Assembly (NCBI GenBank): GCA_050916095.1
Contig: CP050901.1
Span: forward strand, 3,906,001 to 3,970,000
Length of the DNA: 64,000 bases
Reading direction: 5' to 3'
Source of the DNA: JANPCX01 sp050916095
Lineage (GTDB): Bacteria > Pseudomonadota > Gammaproteobacteria > Burkholderiales > Burkholderiaceae_C
Within the stretch, counting starts at the first letter, position 1. Every line of letters begins with the position of its first letter. The notes below the pieces were generated by a model, which made no database searches, had not been told where the DNA came from, and saw only the letters and a list, made by a program, of their open reading frames with translations. A program made the translations under genes and the position numbers. Of this stretch, positions 1 to 9,697 are shown in pieces.

Positions 1-232
1 AGGCGGCCAAAGCGGCCACGATGTATTCGGCGTTTTGCCCGGCAATCATGGGCACTTTGTGAATTTCAGGAAAGCTGGACTGGTAACCCACAATGCCGTG
101 GCAGCCTATGCACATGGCGGCTTTCTTTTCACCGTCCTTGACATTGCCCTTGCCTTCCTGGGCCACCACAGACGAGGCCGCCAAGGCGCTCGCCACAAAC
201 AGAACAATCGAAGACAGCAATGAATTTTTCAT
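1..232 (-). CDS. c-type cytochrome, 3' part cut by window edge
   Basis: Reading the minus strand from the ATG ending at 232 gives a Sec signal peptide (MKNSLLSSIVLFVASALAAS then a VVAQ cleavage region), followed by a CIGCHG haem-binding motif around residue 41. This is a periplasmic class I cytochrome c, probably a small soluble electron carrier of the cytochrome c553/c4 type. The C-terminal part, including the distal Met ligand, lies outside the window. It is divergent from the MoxR gene, with about 100 bp between the starts. The exact electron partner cannot be told from this fragment. Confidence 0.85.
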   Translation of the reverse strand, partial: MKNSLLSSIVLFVASALAASSVVAQEGKGNVKDGEKKAAMCIGCHGIVGYQSSFPEIHKVPMIAGQNAEYIVAALAA

Positions 233-328
233 GGGATGGGAGGGTCAAAACGCACACCAGCCGCAGATTATAGGGGCGTCGATATACTGGACCGAACCCT
301 CGCTCGCACAGCTTAAAAACCATACGCC

Positions 329-1171
329 ATGAAGTTCACCGGCAGTTCCACCTACGTCGCCACCGACGACCTGATGTTGGCCGTGCACGCGGCCACGCTC
401 TTGAGCAAACCCTTGCTGGTCAAAGGTGAGCCCGGCACGGGAAAAACCATGTTGGCCGAAGAAGTGGCCGCCAGCTTGAACATGCCTCTGTTGCAGTGGC
501 ACATCAAAAGCACCACCAAGGCCCAGCAAGGCCTTTACGAGTACGACGCTGTCAACCGCTTGCGTGACAGCCAGTTGGGCGAAGCCAAAGTCCGCGATAT
601 TGGCCACTACATCATCAAAGGGGTTTTGTGGGAGGCCTTCAGCTCGGACGTGCCCGTCGTGCTCCTGATCGACGAAATCGACAAAGCTGACATTGAATTC
701 CCCAACGACTTGTTGCGTGAAATCGACCGCATGGAGTTTTATGTGGTGGAGACCAAAGAGTGGGTCAAGGCCAAACACAGGCCCTTGGTCTTCATCACCT
801 CCAACAACGAAAAAGAACTGCCAGACGCGTTTTTACGCCGCTGTTTTTTCCATTACATCCAGTTTCCCGACGCCGTGACGATGGAGCGTATCGTCCAAGT
901 GCACTTCCCAAAACTCAAGAAAGACTTGTTAGCAGCGGCCTTGAAGAGTTTTTACGATGTGCGGGGCCTGCCCGGACTGAAGAAAAAGCCCTCCACATCG
1001 GAGCTACTGGACTGGATCAAATTGCTGGTGGCCGAGGACATTCCCGCTGAGGTGCTGCGCAGCCAAGACCCGCAAGTCACCATTCCGCCCTTGCTCGGTG
1101 CGCTGCTGAAAAACGAACAAGACGTGAGCCTGTTTGAAAAACTGGTGTTCATGCAAAAACACCATCGCTGA
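329..1171 (+). CDS. MoxR-family AAA+ ATPase
   Basis: The 280-residue protein has a Walker A motif GEPGTGKT at about residues 34-41 and a Walker B VLLIDEID near residue 112, with a sensor-1 style FITSNNEKELPDAFLRR segment (about 151-167). This fits the MoxR AAA+ family: hexameric chaperone-like ATPases that usually work with a VWA-domain partner on metal-centre insertion or complex assembly. A CoxE-like VWA gene lies one gene downstream, which supports this pairing. The start at 329 follows directly on the divergent cytochrome promoter region. The client protein is not identifiable here. Confidence 0.9.
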   Translation: MKFTGSSTYVATDDLMLAVHAATLLSKPLLVKGEPGTGKTMLAEEVAASLNMPLLQWHIKSTTKAQQGLYEYDAVNRLRDSQLGEAKVRDIGHYIIKGVLWEAFSSDVPVVLLIDEIDKADIEFPNDLLREIDRMEFYVVETKEWVKAKHRPLVFITSNNEKELPDAFLRRCFFHYIQFPDAVTMERIVQVHFPKLKKDLLAAALKSFYDVRGLPGLKKKPSTSELLDWIKLLVAEDIPAEVLRSQDPQVTIPPLLGALLKNEQDVSLFEKLVFMQKHHR

Positions 1172-1182
1172 AAAATAACGCC

Positions 1183-1776
1183 ATGAAGCCTGTATTGCCC
1201 GTCACCCTGCTGCGCACGCCGGTACGCCTTGAACCGCTGGAGTTGTCTCACGAAGAAGCCCTCATTCAAGCCGCGCGTGACGGTGAACTGTGGAACCTGC
1301 GTTTCACCTCGGTGCCAGAGCCCCAGCAAACCCGCCAGTACATTGAAACCGCGCTGCAAAGCCGTGCAGCTGGCAACCGCCTGGCCTTTGCCATTGTGGA
1401 GACGGCAAGCGATCGGGTGGTGGGAAGCACCAGCTACCACGACATCGTGCCCGGCATCGACAGACTGGAAATCGGCTACACCTGGTTGGCAAAAAGTGTG
1501 CAGCGCAGCGCCGTCAACACCACGGCCAAGTTGCTGCTGCTGCAACACGCGTTCGAAGACCTCGGTGCGCAATTGGTGGGTTGGCGCACCGACTGCTTCA
1601 ACTTTGCGAGCCAACAAGCCATCGAACGTTTGGGCGCCAAAAAAGACGGCGTATTGCGCCACCATGCGCTGAGGCGTGACGGCACGGTGCGCGACACCGT
1701 GATGTACAGCCTGAGAGCCGGTGAATGGCCCGAGGTGAAGGCCCATTTGTTGTGGCAGTTGAGTCGGCCCCGCTGA
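1183..1776 (+). CDS. GNAT-family N-acetyltransferase (RimJ/RimL-like)
   Basis: This 197-residue protein has the layout of the RimJ/RimL branch of GNAT acetyltransferases: an N-terminal TPVRLEPLELSHEEALIQAA strand-helix, a central VVGSTSYHDI strand, the LEIGYTWLAKSVQRSAVNT acetyl-CoA-binding region around residues 92-110, and the NFASQQAIERLGAKKDG segment near 145. It probably acetylates an amino group on a small molecule or protein N-terminus. It sits 11 bp after the MoxR gene and 31 bp before the VWA gene, so it is likely co-transcribed, although it has no obvious functional link to them. The substrate is unknown. Confidence 0.85.
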   Translation: MKPVLPVTLLRTPVRLEPLELSHEEALIQAARDGELWNLRFTSVPEPQQTRQYIETALQSRAAGNRLAFAIVETASDRVVGSTSYHDIVPGIDRLEIGYTWLAKSVQRSAVNTTAKLLLLQHAFEDLGAQLVGWRTDCFNFASQQAIERLGAKKDGVLRHHALRRDGTVRDTVMYSLRAGEWPEVKAHLLWQLSRPR

Positions 1777-1807
1777 AGAACTCGCCACGCCGACTGACGA
1801 CGAGCCC

Positions 1808-2989
1808 ATGCTGATCGGCTTTTTCCAAACCCTGCGCGCGGCCCGATTGAAGGTGACCGTGGGGGAATTCCTGACCTTGTTGCAGGCGCTGCAGGCCGAT
1901 GTGCTGCAAGCCTCGGGCGGCAACACGATTGATAACTTCTACCTTCTCGCACGCACCACCTTGGTCAAAGACGAAGCTCAGTTTGACAAATTCGACCGCG
2001 CCTTTGCAGCCTATTTCAAAGGCGTGGAGCAGCTCACTGATTTTGCGGACGGTATTCCGCTGGACTGGTTGCGTCGCACCTTGGAGCGTGAGCTCAGTGA
2101 CGAAGAAAGAGCGCGTATTCAAGCCCTGGGTTGGGACGAGCTCATGGACGAGTTCAAGAAACGCCTGGAAGAACAAAAAGAGCGCCATGAAGGCGGCAAC
2201 CGCTGGATAGGTACGGGTGGCACCAGTCCGTTTGGTCATGGCGGCACCAACCCACAGGGCCTGCGTTTGAAGGGCTCGGGCGGAGGCAAACAGGCGGTGA
2301 AGGTGTGGGACGAACGACGCTTTCGCGACTATGACGACACGGTGTCTTTGGGCACGCGGCAAATCAAGGTAGCGCTGCGGCGCTTGCGTCGGTTTGCACG
2401 CGAGGGTGCGGCGCTGGAGTTGGACTTGAACGGCACCATCACCGGCACCGCCGCCAACGCCGGTTTGCTCGACGTTCGCATGCGCCCCGAGCGCCACAAC
2501 CATGTGAAGGTATTGCTGCTGATGGACGTGGGCGGCACGATGGACGAACACATTCACCGCGTGGAAGAGTTATTCAGCGCCACACGCAGCGAGTTCAAAC
2601 ACCTGGAGTGTTACTACTTTCACAACTGCGTTTACGACCATGTGTGGAAGAACAACCAGCGCCGCCGCAGCGAAAAATTTGCCACCTGGGATGTGGTGCG
2701 CAAATACACCCGCGACTACAAACTGATTTTTGTCGGCGATGCCACCATGAGCCCTTATGAAGTGCTGCAACCTGGTGGAAGCAGCGAGTACCACAACGAA
2801 GAACCCGGTGCGCAGTGGCTGCAGCGCTTGACCCATGCCTATCCTCACCATGTGTGGATCAACCCGGAGCCCCCCGGCATTTGGCCTTACCGACAAAGCA
2901 TTGACCTGATTCAACAACTCATGAGCCAGCGCATGTTCCCCTTGAGTTTGGTGGGCTTGGAAGCGGCCATGCGGCAGTTGATGCGATGA
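1808..2989 (+). CDS. VWA-domain protein, CoxE-like
   Basis: The 393-residue protein has a C-terminal von Willebrand A domain. Its MIDAS motif reads DVGGTMDEH (about residues 239-247), the DVGGxM variant usual in CoxE-like proteins rather than the classic DxSxS. An Arg/Lys-rich middle (KVWDERRFRDYDDTVSLGTR) is also typical. Together with the MoxR ATPase two genes upstream it forms the common MoxR/VWA chaperone pair. It is cytoplasmic, with no signal peptide or membrane segment. The last codons overlap the start of tamA by 4 bp (ATGA), so translation is probably coupled. Confidence 0.88.
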   Translation: MLIGFFQTLRAARLKVTVGEFLTLLQALQADVLQASGGNTIDNFYLLARTTLVKDEAQFDKFDRAFAAYFKGVEQLTDFADGIPLDWLRRTLERELSDEERARIQALGWDELMDEFKKRLEEQKERHEGGNRWIGTGGTSPFGHGGTNPQGLRLKGSGGGKQAVKVWDERRFRDYDDTVSLGTRQIKVALRRLRRFAREGAALELDLNGTITGTAANAGLLDVRMRPERHNHVKVLLLMDVGGTMDEHIHRVEELFSATRSEFKHLECYYFHNCVYDHVWKNNQRRRSEKFATWDVVRKYTRDYKLIFVGDATMSPYEVLQPGGSSEYHNEEPGAQWLQRLTHAYPHHVWINPEPPGIWPYRQSIDLIQQLMSQRMFPLSLVGLEAAMRQLMR

Positions 2990-4851
2990 GGGGCAGCACA
3001 CGCCGAGGAACGCACCTTGCAGCTGCGCTATGCGTTTGTGCGTGGCTGTCGGGATGCAGCCATTTGCCTTGGACGCAAAAAGAGGGCGCAACGCCCGCCG
3101 CCGCCGAAGTACCCACCCTGCGGATGTACGAGCTGGTGATTGACGCGCCCACGGCGCTCAAACCGTTGATGCTGAAATACCTTGATCTGGCGCGCTTTCA
3201 ATCGGTGCCGGAGCGTGATGCCATCAGCAGTGGAGAGCTCAGTCGCCTGATTGCCGCCGCCCCAGCCCAAGCGCGCGCCCTCCTGGAAACCGAGGGTTAT
3301 TTCAACGCCGTGGTCACTGCGCAGCGAGAGCCTGTAGCCGCGGCAACCGTCAGCACTGCAACGCCCCGTGTGGTGCTGAGCATAGAACCCGGCCCTCGAA
3401 CCCAGGTGGCCAGCCTGGCGCTGGATGTGCAAGGCCCGCTGCGCGAATCGCTGCAACAAGCGGACCGCTCTGCCATCACCACCTGGGCCGCCTTGCATCG
3501 CGATTGGTTGCTGCGGCCCGATGCCAGTTTCCGAGGACCGCAGTGGGCCGCAGCCAAAGCCGCCATGCTGGACCGGTTGCGCACCGACGGTTATCCCGCC
3601 GCGAAATGGCTTTCGACCGAGGCCCGCATTGACGCGCTTGAGAACACCGCTGCCCTGGATGTCAACGCAGACAGCGGGCCGCTCTACCGTTTGGGCAGCA
3701 TGCGCATCGAAGGCCTGAAGCGGCACAGCGAAACCTCCGTGCGCAACGTGGCCAACTTCAAGCCCGGCACCCCTTATTCAGAACGGTTGTTGCTCGACTA
3801 TGCCGAGCGACTGCGCAAACTCGATTTATTCGACAGCACGCTGGTTGAATTGGACCCCGAGGCCGATGACCCGGCCAACGCCACGGTGGTCGTGCGCCTG
3901 CGTGAGCTGCCGCTGCAACAAGCCACCACCGGAGTGGGCTACAGCGACAACACGGGCCCCCGGGTCACGCTGGAGTACACGCAACGTCAGGTTTTTGGAC
4001 AGCCTTGGATCTCCAAAAACAAAGTGGAATGGGGTGGCAACAGGCAACTGCTGGACGTGGCTTTGGTTTCTCATCCTTTGAACAAAGGCTACCGGGGCTT
4101 GTTTGCATTCAACGCTCTTAGAGAAGACGCCGCGGGAACCGTGGTGGATTCCTCTCGCTTTCGTGCTGGTGGCTCCTTGGACACCGAACGCCTGGAACGT
4201 TTGGTGTTTGCAGAAAACCTGGTGGCCCGCACCAGCACCGATGCCCTCAAAGGCCCCACCAAACGCGCCGTGTCGGGCAATGTGCATTGGATACGCCGCG
4301 ATCTGGACAGCGTGCTCTTGCCCACAGACGGCGACGCCTGGAATTTGCAAGGCGGCCTCGGCCAAGCGTGGTTGGATGCCAGCGACCGCAAGCCCTTCGG
4401 CCGTTTGTATGTGCGTTACAGCGGCTACCGCCCCATCGGCAAAACCTGGTACGGCAGCGCCCGGGTGGAAGCCGCCCAGGTATTTGTCAACGATGCCACC
4501 CGTGTGCCCGACCCCCTCTTGTTTCGTGCTGGCGGCGACGACTCGGTGCGCGGTTATGCCTACCGCTCACTCGGTCCCGTGAAAGACGGAGTGACCGGCA
4601 GCGGCCGCGTGCTGTTCACCAGCAGCGTGGAATTGGCCAGGCCCATCTCGCCCAACCTGCCTTCTTGGTGGTGGGCCACTTTTGTTGATGCCGGTCAGGC
4701 TGCCGATCGTTGGGGCGACATCAAACCCGTGCTGGGTTACGGCGTCGGCTTGCGCTGGCGCAGTCCGGTGGGGCCGCTGCGCTTGGACATGGCCTATGGT
4801 GATGCAGTGAAGAAAGCCCGTTTGCACCTGAGCGTGGGGATCGCGTTTTGA
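2986..4851 (+). CDS. tamA: TamA, outer-membrane translocation and assembly module barrel protein
   Basis: This 621-residue Omp85-family protein has N-terminal POTRA-like repeats (for example LYRLGSMRIEGLKRHSETS near residue 235) and a C-terminal beta-barrel ending in LRLDMAYGDAVKKARLHLSV and GIAF, with a terminal aromatic residue as expected for BAM-inserted barrels. RAGGDDSVRGYAYRSLG (about 511-527) is the conserved barrel VRGY motif. TamA is the outer-membrane half of the TamA-TamB complex for autotransporter and envelope biogenesis. The N-terminus contains a lipobox-like AWLSGC, so it may be lipid-anchored as well. It overlaps the VWA gene and tamB by 4 bp each. Confidence 0.93.
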   Translation: MRGSTRRGTHLAAALCVCAWLSGCSHLPWTQKEGATPAAAEVPTLRMYELVIDAPTALKPLMLKYLDLARFQSVPERDAISSGELSRLIAAAPAQARALLETEGYFNAVVTAQREPVAAATVSTATPRVVLSIEPGPRTQVASLALDVQGPLRESLQQADRSAITTWAALHRDWLLRPDASFRGPQWAAAKAAMLDRLRTDGYPAAKWLSTEARIDALENTAALDVNADSGPLYRLGSMRIEGLKRHSETSVRNVANFKPGTPYSERLLLDYAERLRKLDLFDSTLVELDPEADDPANATVVVRLRELPLQQATTGVGYSDNTGPRVTLEYTQRQVFGQPWISKNKVEWGGNRQLLDVALVSHPLNKGYRGLFAFNALREDAAGTVVDSSRFRAGGSLDTERLERLVFAENLVARTSTDALKGPTKRAVSGNVHWIRRDLDSVLLPTDGDAWNLQGGLGQAWLDASDRKPFGRLYVRYSGYRPIGKTWYGSARVEAAQVFVNDATRVPDPLLFRAGGDDSVRGYAYRSLGPVKDGVTGSGRVLFTSSVELARPISPNLPSWWWATFVDAGQAADRWGDIKPVLGYGVGLRWRSPVGPLRLDMAYGDAVKKARLHLSVGIAF

Positions 4852-7800
4852 GTGACACGGTGGTCAACACCAACACCACAAGCATCCCGCGCAAGCGTGG
4901 TTTGTTGCGCGCACTGCTGCTCACCATGTTGGCGCTGCTCGCGCTTTTGGTGTTGACAGGCCTCCTTCTGTTCGCGAGCGTTCACAGCAACAAGGCCAGC
5001 AGTTGGTGGCTCGGCGTTTTACCCGGCGTCGAAGTCACAGGGCCGCAAGGCAGCTTGATGGGCGACTTTTGTGCCGACCAAATCAACATCACCCTGCCCC
5101 AAGCAGCCGGCCACTTGCGTTTGGAAAAACTCTGCTGGCAGGGCATGCAATGGAGCGCCGCTGATGCACCGGGCGCTTGGTTTCATCTGCGCCTGCAAAA
5201 CCTTCAGGCCCAACGTTTGGTGCACGAACCAGGCACCACCCAGCCTCCCAAAAGCGCGCCCACGAACCTGAGGCTGCCGTTTCAACTCAGCGTGGCTCAG
5301 ATTCAACTGGACGAACTGAACAGCCCCGTGTTGGGAGTAGAGCCCGTGCGTGGCCTCAAAGGAAAGTTGCAGCTCGGTGCGCAGCAGGGTGAGATGCATC
5401 AAGTCGACGCGCTCACACTGCAGTGGGGCCATGTGCATGCACAAGGGCAAGGGCGCGTGAACACTGCGGGCGACATGGGCGTGTTGGCCGAGTTGCAAGG
5501 CCGCGACTTGCGGCTCAACGCGTCGTCCACCACCTCGACACCCGCATCGCCTCCCGCAGCACCCACCGCAACAACGGCGCTGCCCTTGGCGTGGCAATTG
5601 GTGGTTCAAGCAGCGGGCCCGCTGCAACTGCTCCAGCTCACCGCCCAACTGCGCACCGAATCGCCACTTGTTTCCAAGCCCACTCCGTCCGGTGGAACAG
5701 GCCCCTATGTATCTGCCCAAGCCGCGCTCGCGCCTTTTGCGGCCTGGCCACTGACCACGTTGAAGGCTCAGTTGCACCAACTCGACCTGTCGCTTTTTCT
5801 GCCGACCGCACCCAAGACCTTGCTCGAAGGTGAGGTGCAATGGGACATGTCAACCACCAGCACAGCCGCCAATCTACCGCCCGCCACCTTGTCCCTGCGC
5901 AACCTCGCACCCGGCTTGTGGAATGAAGGGCGGCTGCCTGTGCGTGCAGCGAGTTTGTCGGCCTTGTGGATGCCTTCAACGACAAAGGCTGACACAAGCA
6001 CCGCAAAATCACTTGCAAACGCGCGTGCAAACCCGTCCGCAAACGCGCGACGCATCCAGCTGCAGAACCTGACGCTCGATTTAGGCAACAGCCAACAGGC
6101 CGCCGGACGGATCACAGGACAAGGCGAATTCAGCGCCAACGACTGGACCTTGACCACCGAGTGGCGCGGCGTCACACCCAATTTGCTGGACCCACGCGCC
6201 ACCGCCATGCGTTTGAGCGGCCCGGTGCAGGCCAAGGGCCAGTGGGCCACACCGACTGCAACACCAAACGCCCCCGCCACACCACCGGAACCCCGGCGCT
6301 GGCAAGACATGGTGTTGCAAGCACAAGCACAATTGCGCGGCGTTTTGAACCTTGACACTGCGAACAAATCGCCGCCAGAAGTTGCTTTGCAACTGGACCT
6401 TCAAGGCCAGAACCAGGCGTGGATGGTTAAACGTTTGGTGGCCAGTTCGGGCGACTCAGAACTCAGCCTCAAGGGTCAAGTCGAACGCAGCGGCACCACC
6501 CCTTGGCGTGTTCAAGCCCAAGCCCAACTCAAAAATTTTGACCCCGCGCCGTGGTGGCCGGGCGCAGCCTTTGCCAACGGTGCGCGCGCCGGCAGCCACC
6601 TGCAAGCCGACGCGGACGTGGAGTTTTTTTGGCCCGGTGCAGCCAGTGGGGACAAAGGCAAGCCACAGCCTTCGTTGGACCCGGCCGCCGCACTCGCGGG
6701 CTTGCGCGGACGAGCACTTGTCAACATCGCCCCAAGCACCTTGGCCGGTGTTCCGCTGGAGGGTCAACTGCGCTGGTTGCACCCCATCACATCCTCGGCC
6801 AACACCCCAGGTGAGTTCCACGCCAACCTGAACGCAGACGGCAACAAGCTGAAACTCGACAGCGACGACGCCTCAACCCGCAACACGCCCACCGCGTGGC
6901 TGTTCAATCTGGACGCACCACGCCTGGAACGGCTGTCCCCATGGTGGCTTTTCAGCGGCGGGCAACGTGCCGCTTCCAATCAAACCACGGCGGTGGCGGG
7001 AAGTTTGCAAGTTCAAGGAAGGTGGTCGCCCCCATCGAACAACACGCCAACAACACCCCCCGCACCGCTGCTGCAAACCTGGCTCACCCAAGGCCAAAGC
7101 AGTGGTGAAGGCAAAGCGCAGCAATTGCGTATTGGCAGGTGGCAAGTGGCGCAAGGGCGTGTCTCGTGGCAAGGCAGCTTGGCCCAAGCCGCGCCTGTGA
7201 CTTTGCAGACCGAACTGACCCAGGCCAGCGCACCCGGATTCAAACTCAACCGGCTGATGCTGGACCTGCGCGGCAGCACCGACGCCCACGAGATCGGCTT
7301 ACAAGCGCAGTCGCCACTTGTGGCCCCTCCTTGGTTGCAAGCGCTGGGTGGTGTTCAGGCGAAGTCGAACAAAGCAGGGCAAACCTTTGCCACCGTGCAA
7401 GCGCGTGGTGGGCTGCAGCGCAGCAGCAGTGGCGGCATCACCGGATGGTCGGGTCGTTTGACGCAGTGGTTGCTCCGGGACAGCAATGAGAGCAGCACGC
7501 CCTGGTGGCGCGGCTCGGACGCCGACTTGAGTGTGGCTTGGGCCGCCGACAGTGCAGCATCGCCGCGCGGCCCTGCCGGCGCAGCAACCACTCCAACCTC
7601 CTTCCCGCTGCGGGTGAACTTGCAGCCAGGACGCGCCGAGCTGCCGGGCGCTGCCCTCAAGTGGCAGCAAGTTTTTTGGCAAGCGGCAACGGCCAACGCA
7701 CCAGCCCAAATCAACGCACAAATCGAACTCGAAGCCGTGGCCGTGGCACCGCTCTTGGCGCGGCTGCAGCCCGAGTTCGGTTGGGGCGGCGATTTGCGCA

Positions 7801-9380
7801 TCGCAGGCCGCGTGAATGTGCGCAGCCAACCCACGTTCACAGCCGATGTGCAACTCGAGCGCATAGGCGGTGACTTGACGGTGACCGAAGACGGGTTCAC
7901 TCAAACCCTGGGGCTGACCGATTTGCGTCTGGGTTTAAGCGCCAACAACGGCGTTTGGCGTTTCAGCCAAGGCTTGGCGGGCAGCACCTTGGGTGTGGCC
8001 GCAGGCATCGTGGTGGCGCGAACCTCACCCACGGCGACATGGCCCACCGCCGACGCCGCGCTGGAAGGCAGCATCGAATTGCAAGTGGCCAACTTGGGCA
8101 CCTGGGGTACTTGGGTGCCCGCGGGTTGGCGTTTGTCGGGCGAGCTGCAAAGCAGCGCCACACTCGCCGGGCGCTGGGGTGCGCCCGAGTTCACCGGTCA
8201 GCTCAATGGCAAACAACTCGGCGTGCGCAACTTGGTGCAAGGCGTAGCGGTGAGCGACGGTGAGATCCAACTCTCGCTGCAGGGCCAGCAAGCGCGCATC
8301 GAGCACTTCAGCGCCAAAGCCGGCAACGGCCGTGTGGATCTGACCGGGCTGGCCACCCTGGGGGCCAAACCGCAGGCACAGTTGAATTTGGTGGCGCAGC
8401 AATTTCAGTTGCTCGGCCGCGTGGACAGGCGCATCGTCACCAGCGGTCAGGCCCAGTTGCGTTTGGGCAGCGACAGCATCGACCTGACAGGCCGATTCAA
8501 AGTCGACGAAGGCCTCATCGACATCAGCAAAGGGGATGCGCCCACCTTGGCCGACGACGTGGTGGTGGTGCGCGCCAAAGAAGACCCCAAACCCGAACCG
8601 CAGGACAACAAAACCGCACAGCCGACCGTGAAACGCGCCGTCAAACTCGACCTGCAAGTGGCCCTGGGAGACCAGCTCCGACTGCGCGGGCGAGGCCTGA
8701 ACACCGGCTTGACCGGCGAGCTCAAACTCACCTCGCCCAACAACCAGTTGGCCATGCACGGCACCTTGCGCACGGTCGATGGAACCTACGACGCCTACCG
8801 CCAAAAACTCACCATCGACCGCGGCCAACTCACCTTCACCGGCAAACCCGACGTGGCGCGGCTGGACATTGAAGCCACAAGGCCCAACACCGACGTGCGT
8901 GTCGGCGTGGCCGTCACTGGCACCACGGTGACACCCCGCATTCGCCTGTTTTCTGAACCAGAAATGTCCGACATCGACAAACTCAGCTGGCTGGTTCTGG
9001 GCCGCGAAAGCGGTGGCCTGGGCGGGGCCGACACCGCGCTCTTACAACGCGCGGCCCTGGCTTTATTGTCCGGAGAAGAGGACAGCAAAACCGACCAGTT
9101 GCTGCGCAACATCGGCATCGACGATTTGTCCTTGCGGCAAAGCACGGTCGCAGGCACCAATGCCAGCGGCAGCGCAAACAGCGGCGGTGAAGTCAGGGAA
9201 ACCATCGTCACTTTAGGCAAACAACTCTCCCGCCGTTGGTATGTGGGCTACGAACGCAGCCTCAACGCCACCGCAGGTAACTGGCAACTCATCTACCGCA
9301 TTGCCCAGCGCTTCACCTTGCGCGCCCAGTCGGGCTTGGAGAATTCACTCGATTTGATTTGGACTTGGCGCTGGGAGTGA
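4848..9380 (+). CDS. tamB: TamB, translocation/assembly module inner-membrane protein (DUF490)
   Basis: The 1510-residue protein begins with a single membrane anchor (ALLLTMLALLALLVLTGLLL, about residues 23-42). It continues as a very long beta-rich periplasmic region with low-complexity Thr/Ala/Pro insertions and ends in the TamB C-terminal domain: MHGTLRTVDGTYDAYRQKL near 1304, LSWLVLGRESGG near 1379 and a terminal LDLIWTWRWE. It is anchored in the inner membrane and spans the periplasm to TamA. The start overlaps the tamA stop by 4 bp. Its length exceeds the roughly 1260 residues of E. coli TamB, mostly through the low-complexity linkers between residues 220 and 500. Confidence 0.93.
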   Translation: MSDTVVNTNTTSIPRKRGLLRALLLTMLALLALLVLTGLLLFASVHSNKASSWWLGVLPGVEVTGPQGSLMGDFCADQINITLPQAAGHLRLEKLCWQGMQWSAADAPGAWFHLRLQNLQAQRLVHEPGTTQPPKSAPTNLRLPFQLSVAQIQLDELNSPVLGVEPVRGLKGKLQLGAQQGEMHQVDALTLQWGHVHAQGQGRVNTAGDMGVLAELQGRDLRLNASSTTSTPASPPAAPTATTALPLAWQLVVQAAGPLQLLQLTAQLRTESPLVSKPTPSGGTGPYVSAQAALAPFAAWPLTTLKAQLHQLDLSLFLPTAPKTLLEGEVQWDMSTTSTAANLPPATLSLRNLAPGLWNEGRLPVRAASLSALWMPSTTKADTSTAKSLANARANPSANARRIQLQNLTLDLGNSQQAAGRITGQGEFSANDWTLTTEWRGVTPNLLDPRATAMRLSGPVQAKGQWATPTATPNAPATPPEPRRWQDMVLQAQAQLRGVLNLDTANKSPPEVALQLDLQGQNQAWMVKRLVASSGDSELSLKGQVERSGTTPWRVQAQAQLKNFDPAPWWPGAAFANGARAGSHLQADADVEFFWPGAASGDKGKPQPSLDPAAALAGLRGRALVNIAPSTLAGVPLEGQLRWLHPITSSANTPGEFHANLNADGNKLKLDSDDASTRNTPTAWLFNLDAPRLERLSPWWLFSGGQRAASNQTTAVAGSLQVQGRWSPPSNNTPTTPPAPLLQTWLTQGQSSGEGKAQQLRIGRWQVAQGRVSWQGSLAQAAPVTLQTELTQASAPGFKLNRLMLDLRGSTDAHEIGLQAQSPLVAPPWLQALGGVQAKSNKAGQTFATVQARGGLQRSSSGGITGWSGRLTQWLLRDSNESSTPWWRGSDADLSVAWAADSAASPRGPAGAATTPTSFPLRVNLQPGRAELPGAALKWQQVFWQAATANAPAQINAQIELEAVAVAPLLARLQPEFGWGGDLRIAGRVNVRSQPTFTADVQLERIGGDLTVTEDGFTQTLGLTDLRLGLSANNGVWRFSQGLAGSTLGVAAGIVVARTSPTATWPTADAALEGSIELQVANLGTWGTWVPAGWRLSGELQSSATLAGRWGAPEFTGQLNGKQLGVRNLVQGVAVSDGEIQLSLQGQQARIEHFSAKAGNGRVDLTGLATLGAKPQAQLNLVAQQFQLLGRVDRRIVTSGQAQLRLGSDSIDLTGRFKVDEGLIDISKGDAPTLADDVVVVRAKEDPKPEPQDNKTAQPTVKRAVKLDLQVALGDQLRLRGRGLNTGLTGELKLTSPNNQLAMHGTLRTVDGTYDAYRQKLTIDRGQLTFTGKPDVARLDIEATRPNTDVRVGVAVTGTTVTPRIRLFSEPEMSDIDKLSWLVLGRESGGLGGADTALLQRAALALLSGEEDSKTDQLLRNIGIDDLSLRQSTVAGTNASGSANSGGEVRETIVTLGKQLSRRWYVGYERSLNATAGNWQLIYRIAQRFTLRAQSGLENSLDLIWTWRWE

Positions 9381-9431
9381 TCCGGGATCACAAAAATCGC
9401 ATGCGAAAATGCAGCCCGCTGTCCCGCACCC

Positions 9432-9506
9432 CTCGCCGTAGTTCAATGGATAGAACGAGTGCCTCCTAAGCGCTAGATACAGGTTCGATTCCTGTCGGCG
9501 GGACCA
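9432..9506 (+). tRNA. tRNA-Arg(CCT), CCA end encoded
   Basis: A full cloverleaf can be drawn: acceptor CTCGCCG (9432-9438) pairs with CGGCGGG (9496-9502) with one G-U pair, the anticodon loop reads CTCCTAA giving anticodon CCT, and the T-arm is GGTTCGATTCC. CCA is encoded at 9504-9506. The last part (9484-9500) is repeated at 19552-19568, so this gene served as an integration site. The tRNA itself is intact. Confidence 0.96.
9484..9500 (+). repeat. attL-like 17-bp core inside tRNA-Arg 3' end
   Basis: TTCGATTCCTGTCGGCG is identical to 19552-19568 and lies in the T-arm and 3' acceptor stem, the usual crossover site for tyrosine integrases that target tRNA genes. The identity ends at both sides of the 17 bp. 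Confidence 0.85.
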
Positions 9507-9697
9507 GCTGCAACCCATAGCGGCCAAGAATTGCCCTACCGTCAACCGCAATGGCGCTACGCTGGGTTTCACCCGTCGCAGTTTGATGACCCCGCATGCG
9601 CAGGACATGCCGGCCTGCGGGAGCCAAGTTCGAAATCAGATACAACCTCCCCTTGGGCCACTTCGCCCGCCCAACCGAAGTCATCTGAAAAGCAGCC
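9507..9697. other. Gap between tRNA-Arg and hsdM
   Basis: There are 191 bp with no convincing gene. It should hold the promoter for the hsdM operon, since this is the first gene of the island, but no clear -35/-10 pair was picked by eye. The reading frames crossing it on the minus strand run through the tRNA and are not genes. Confidence 0.5.
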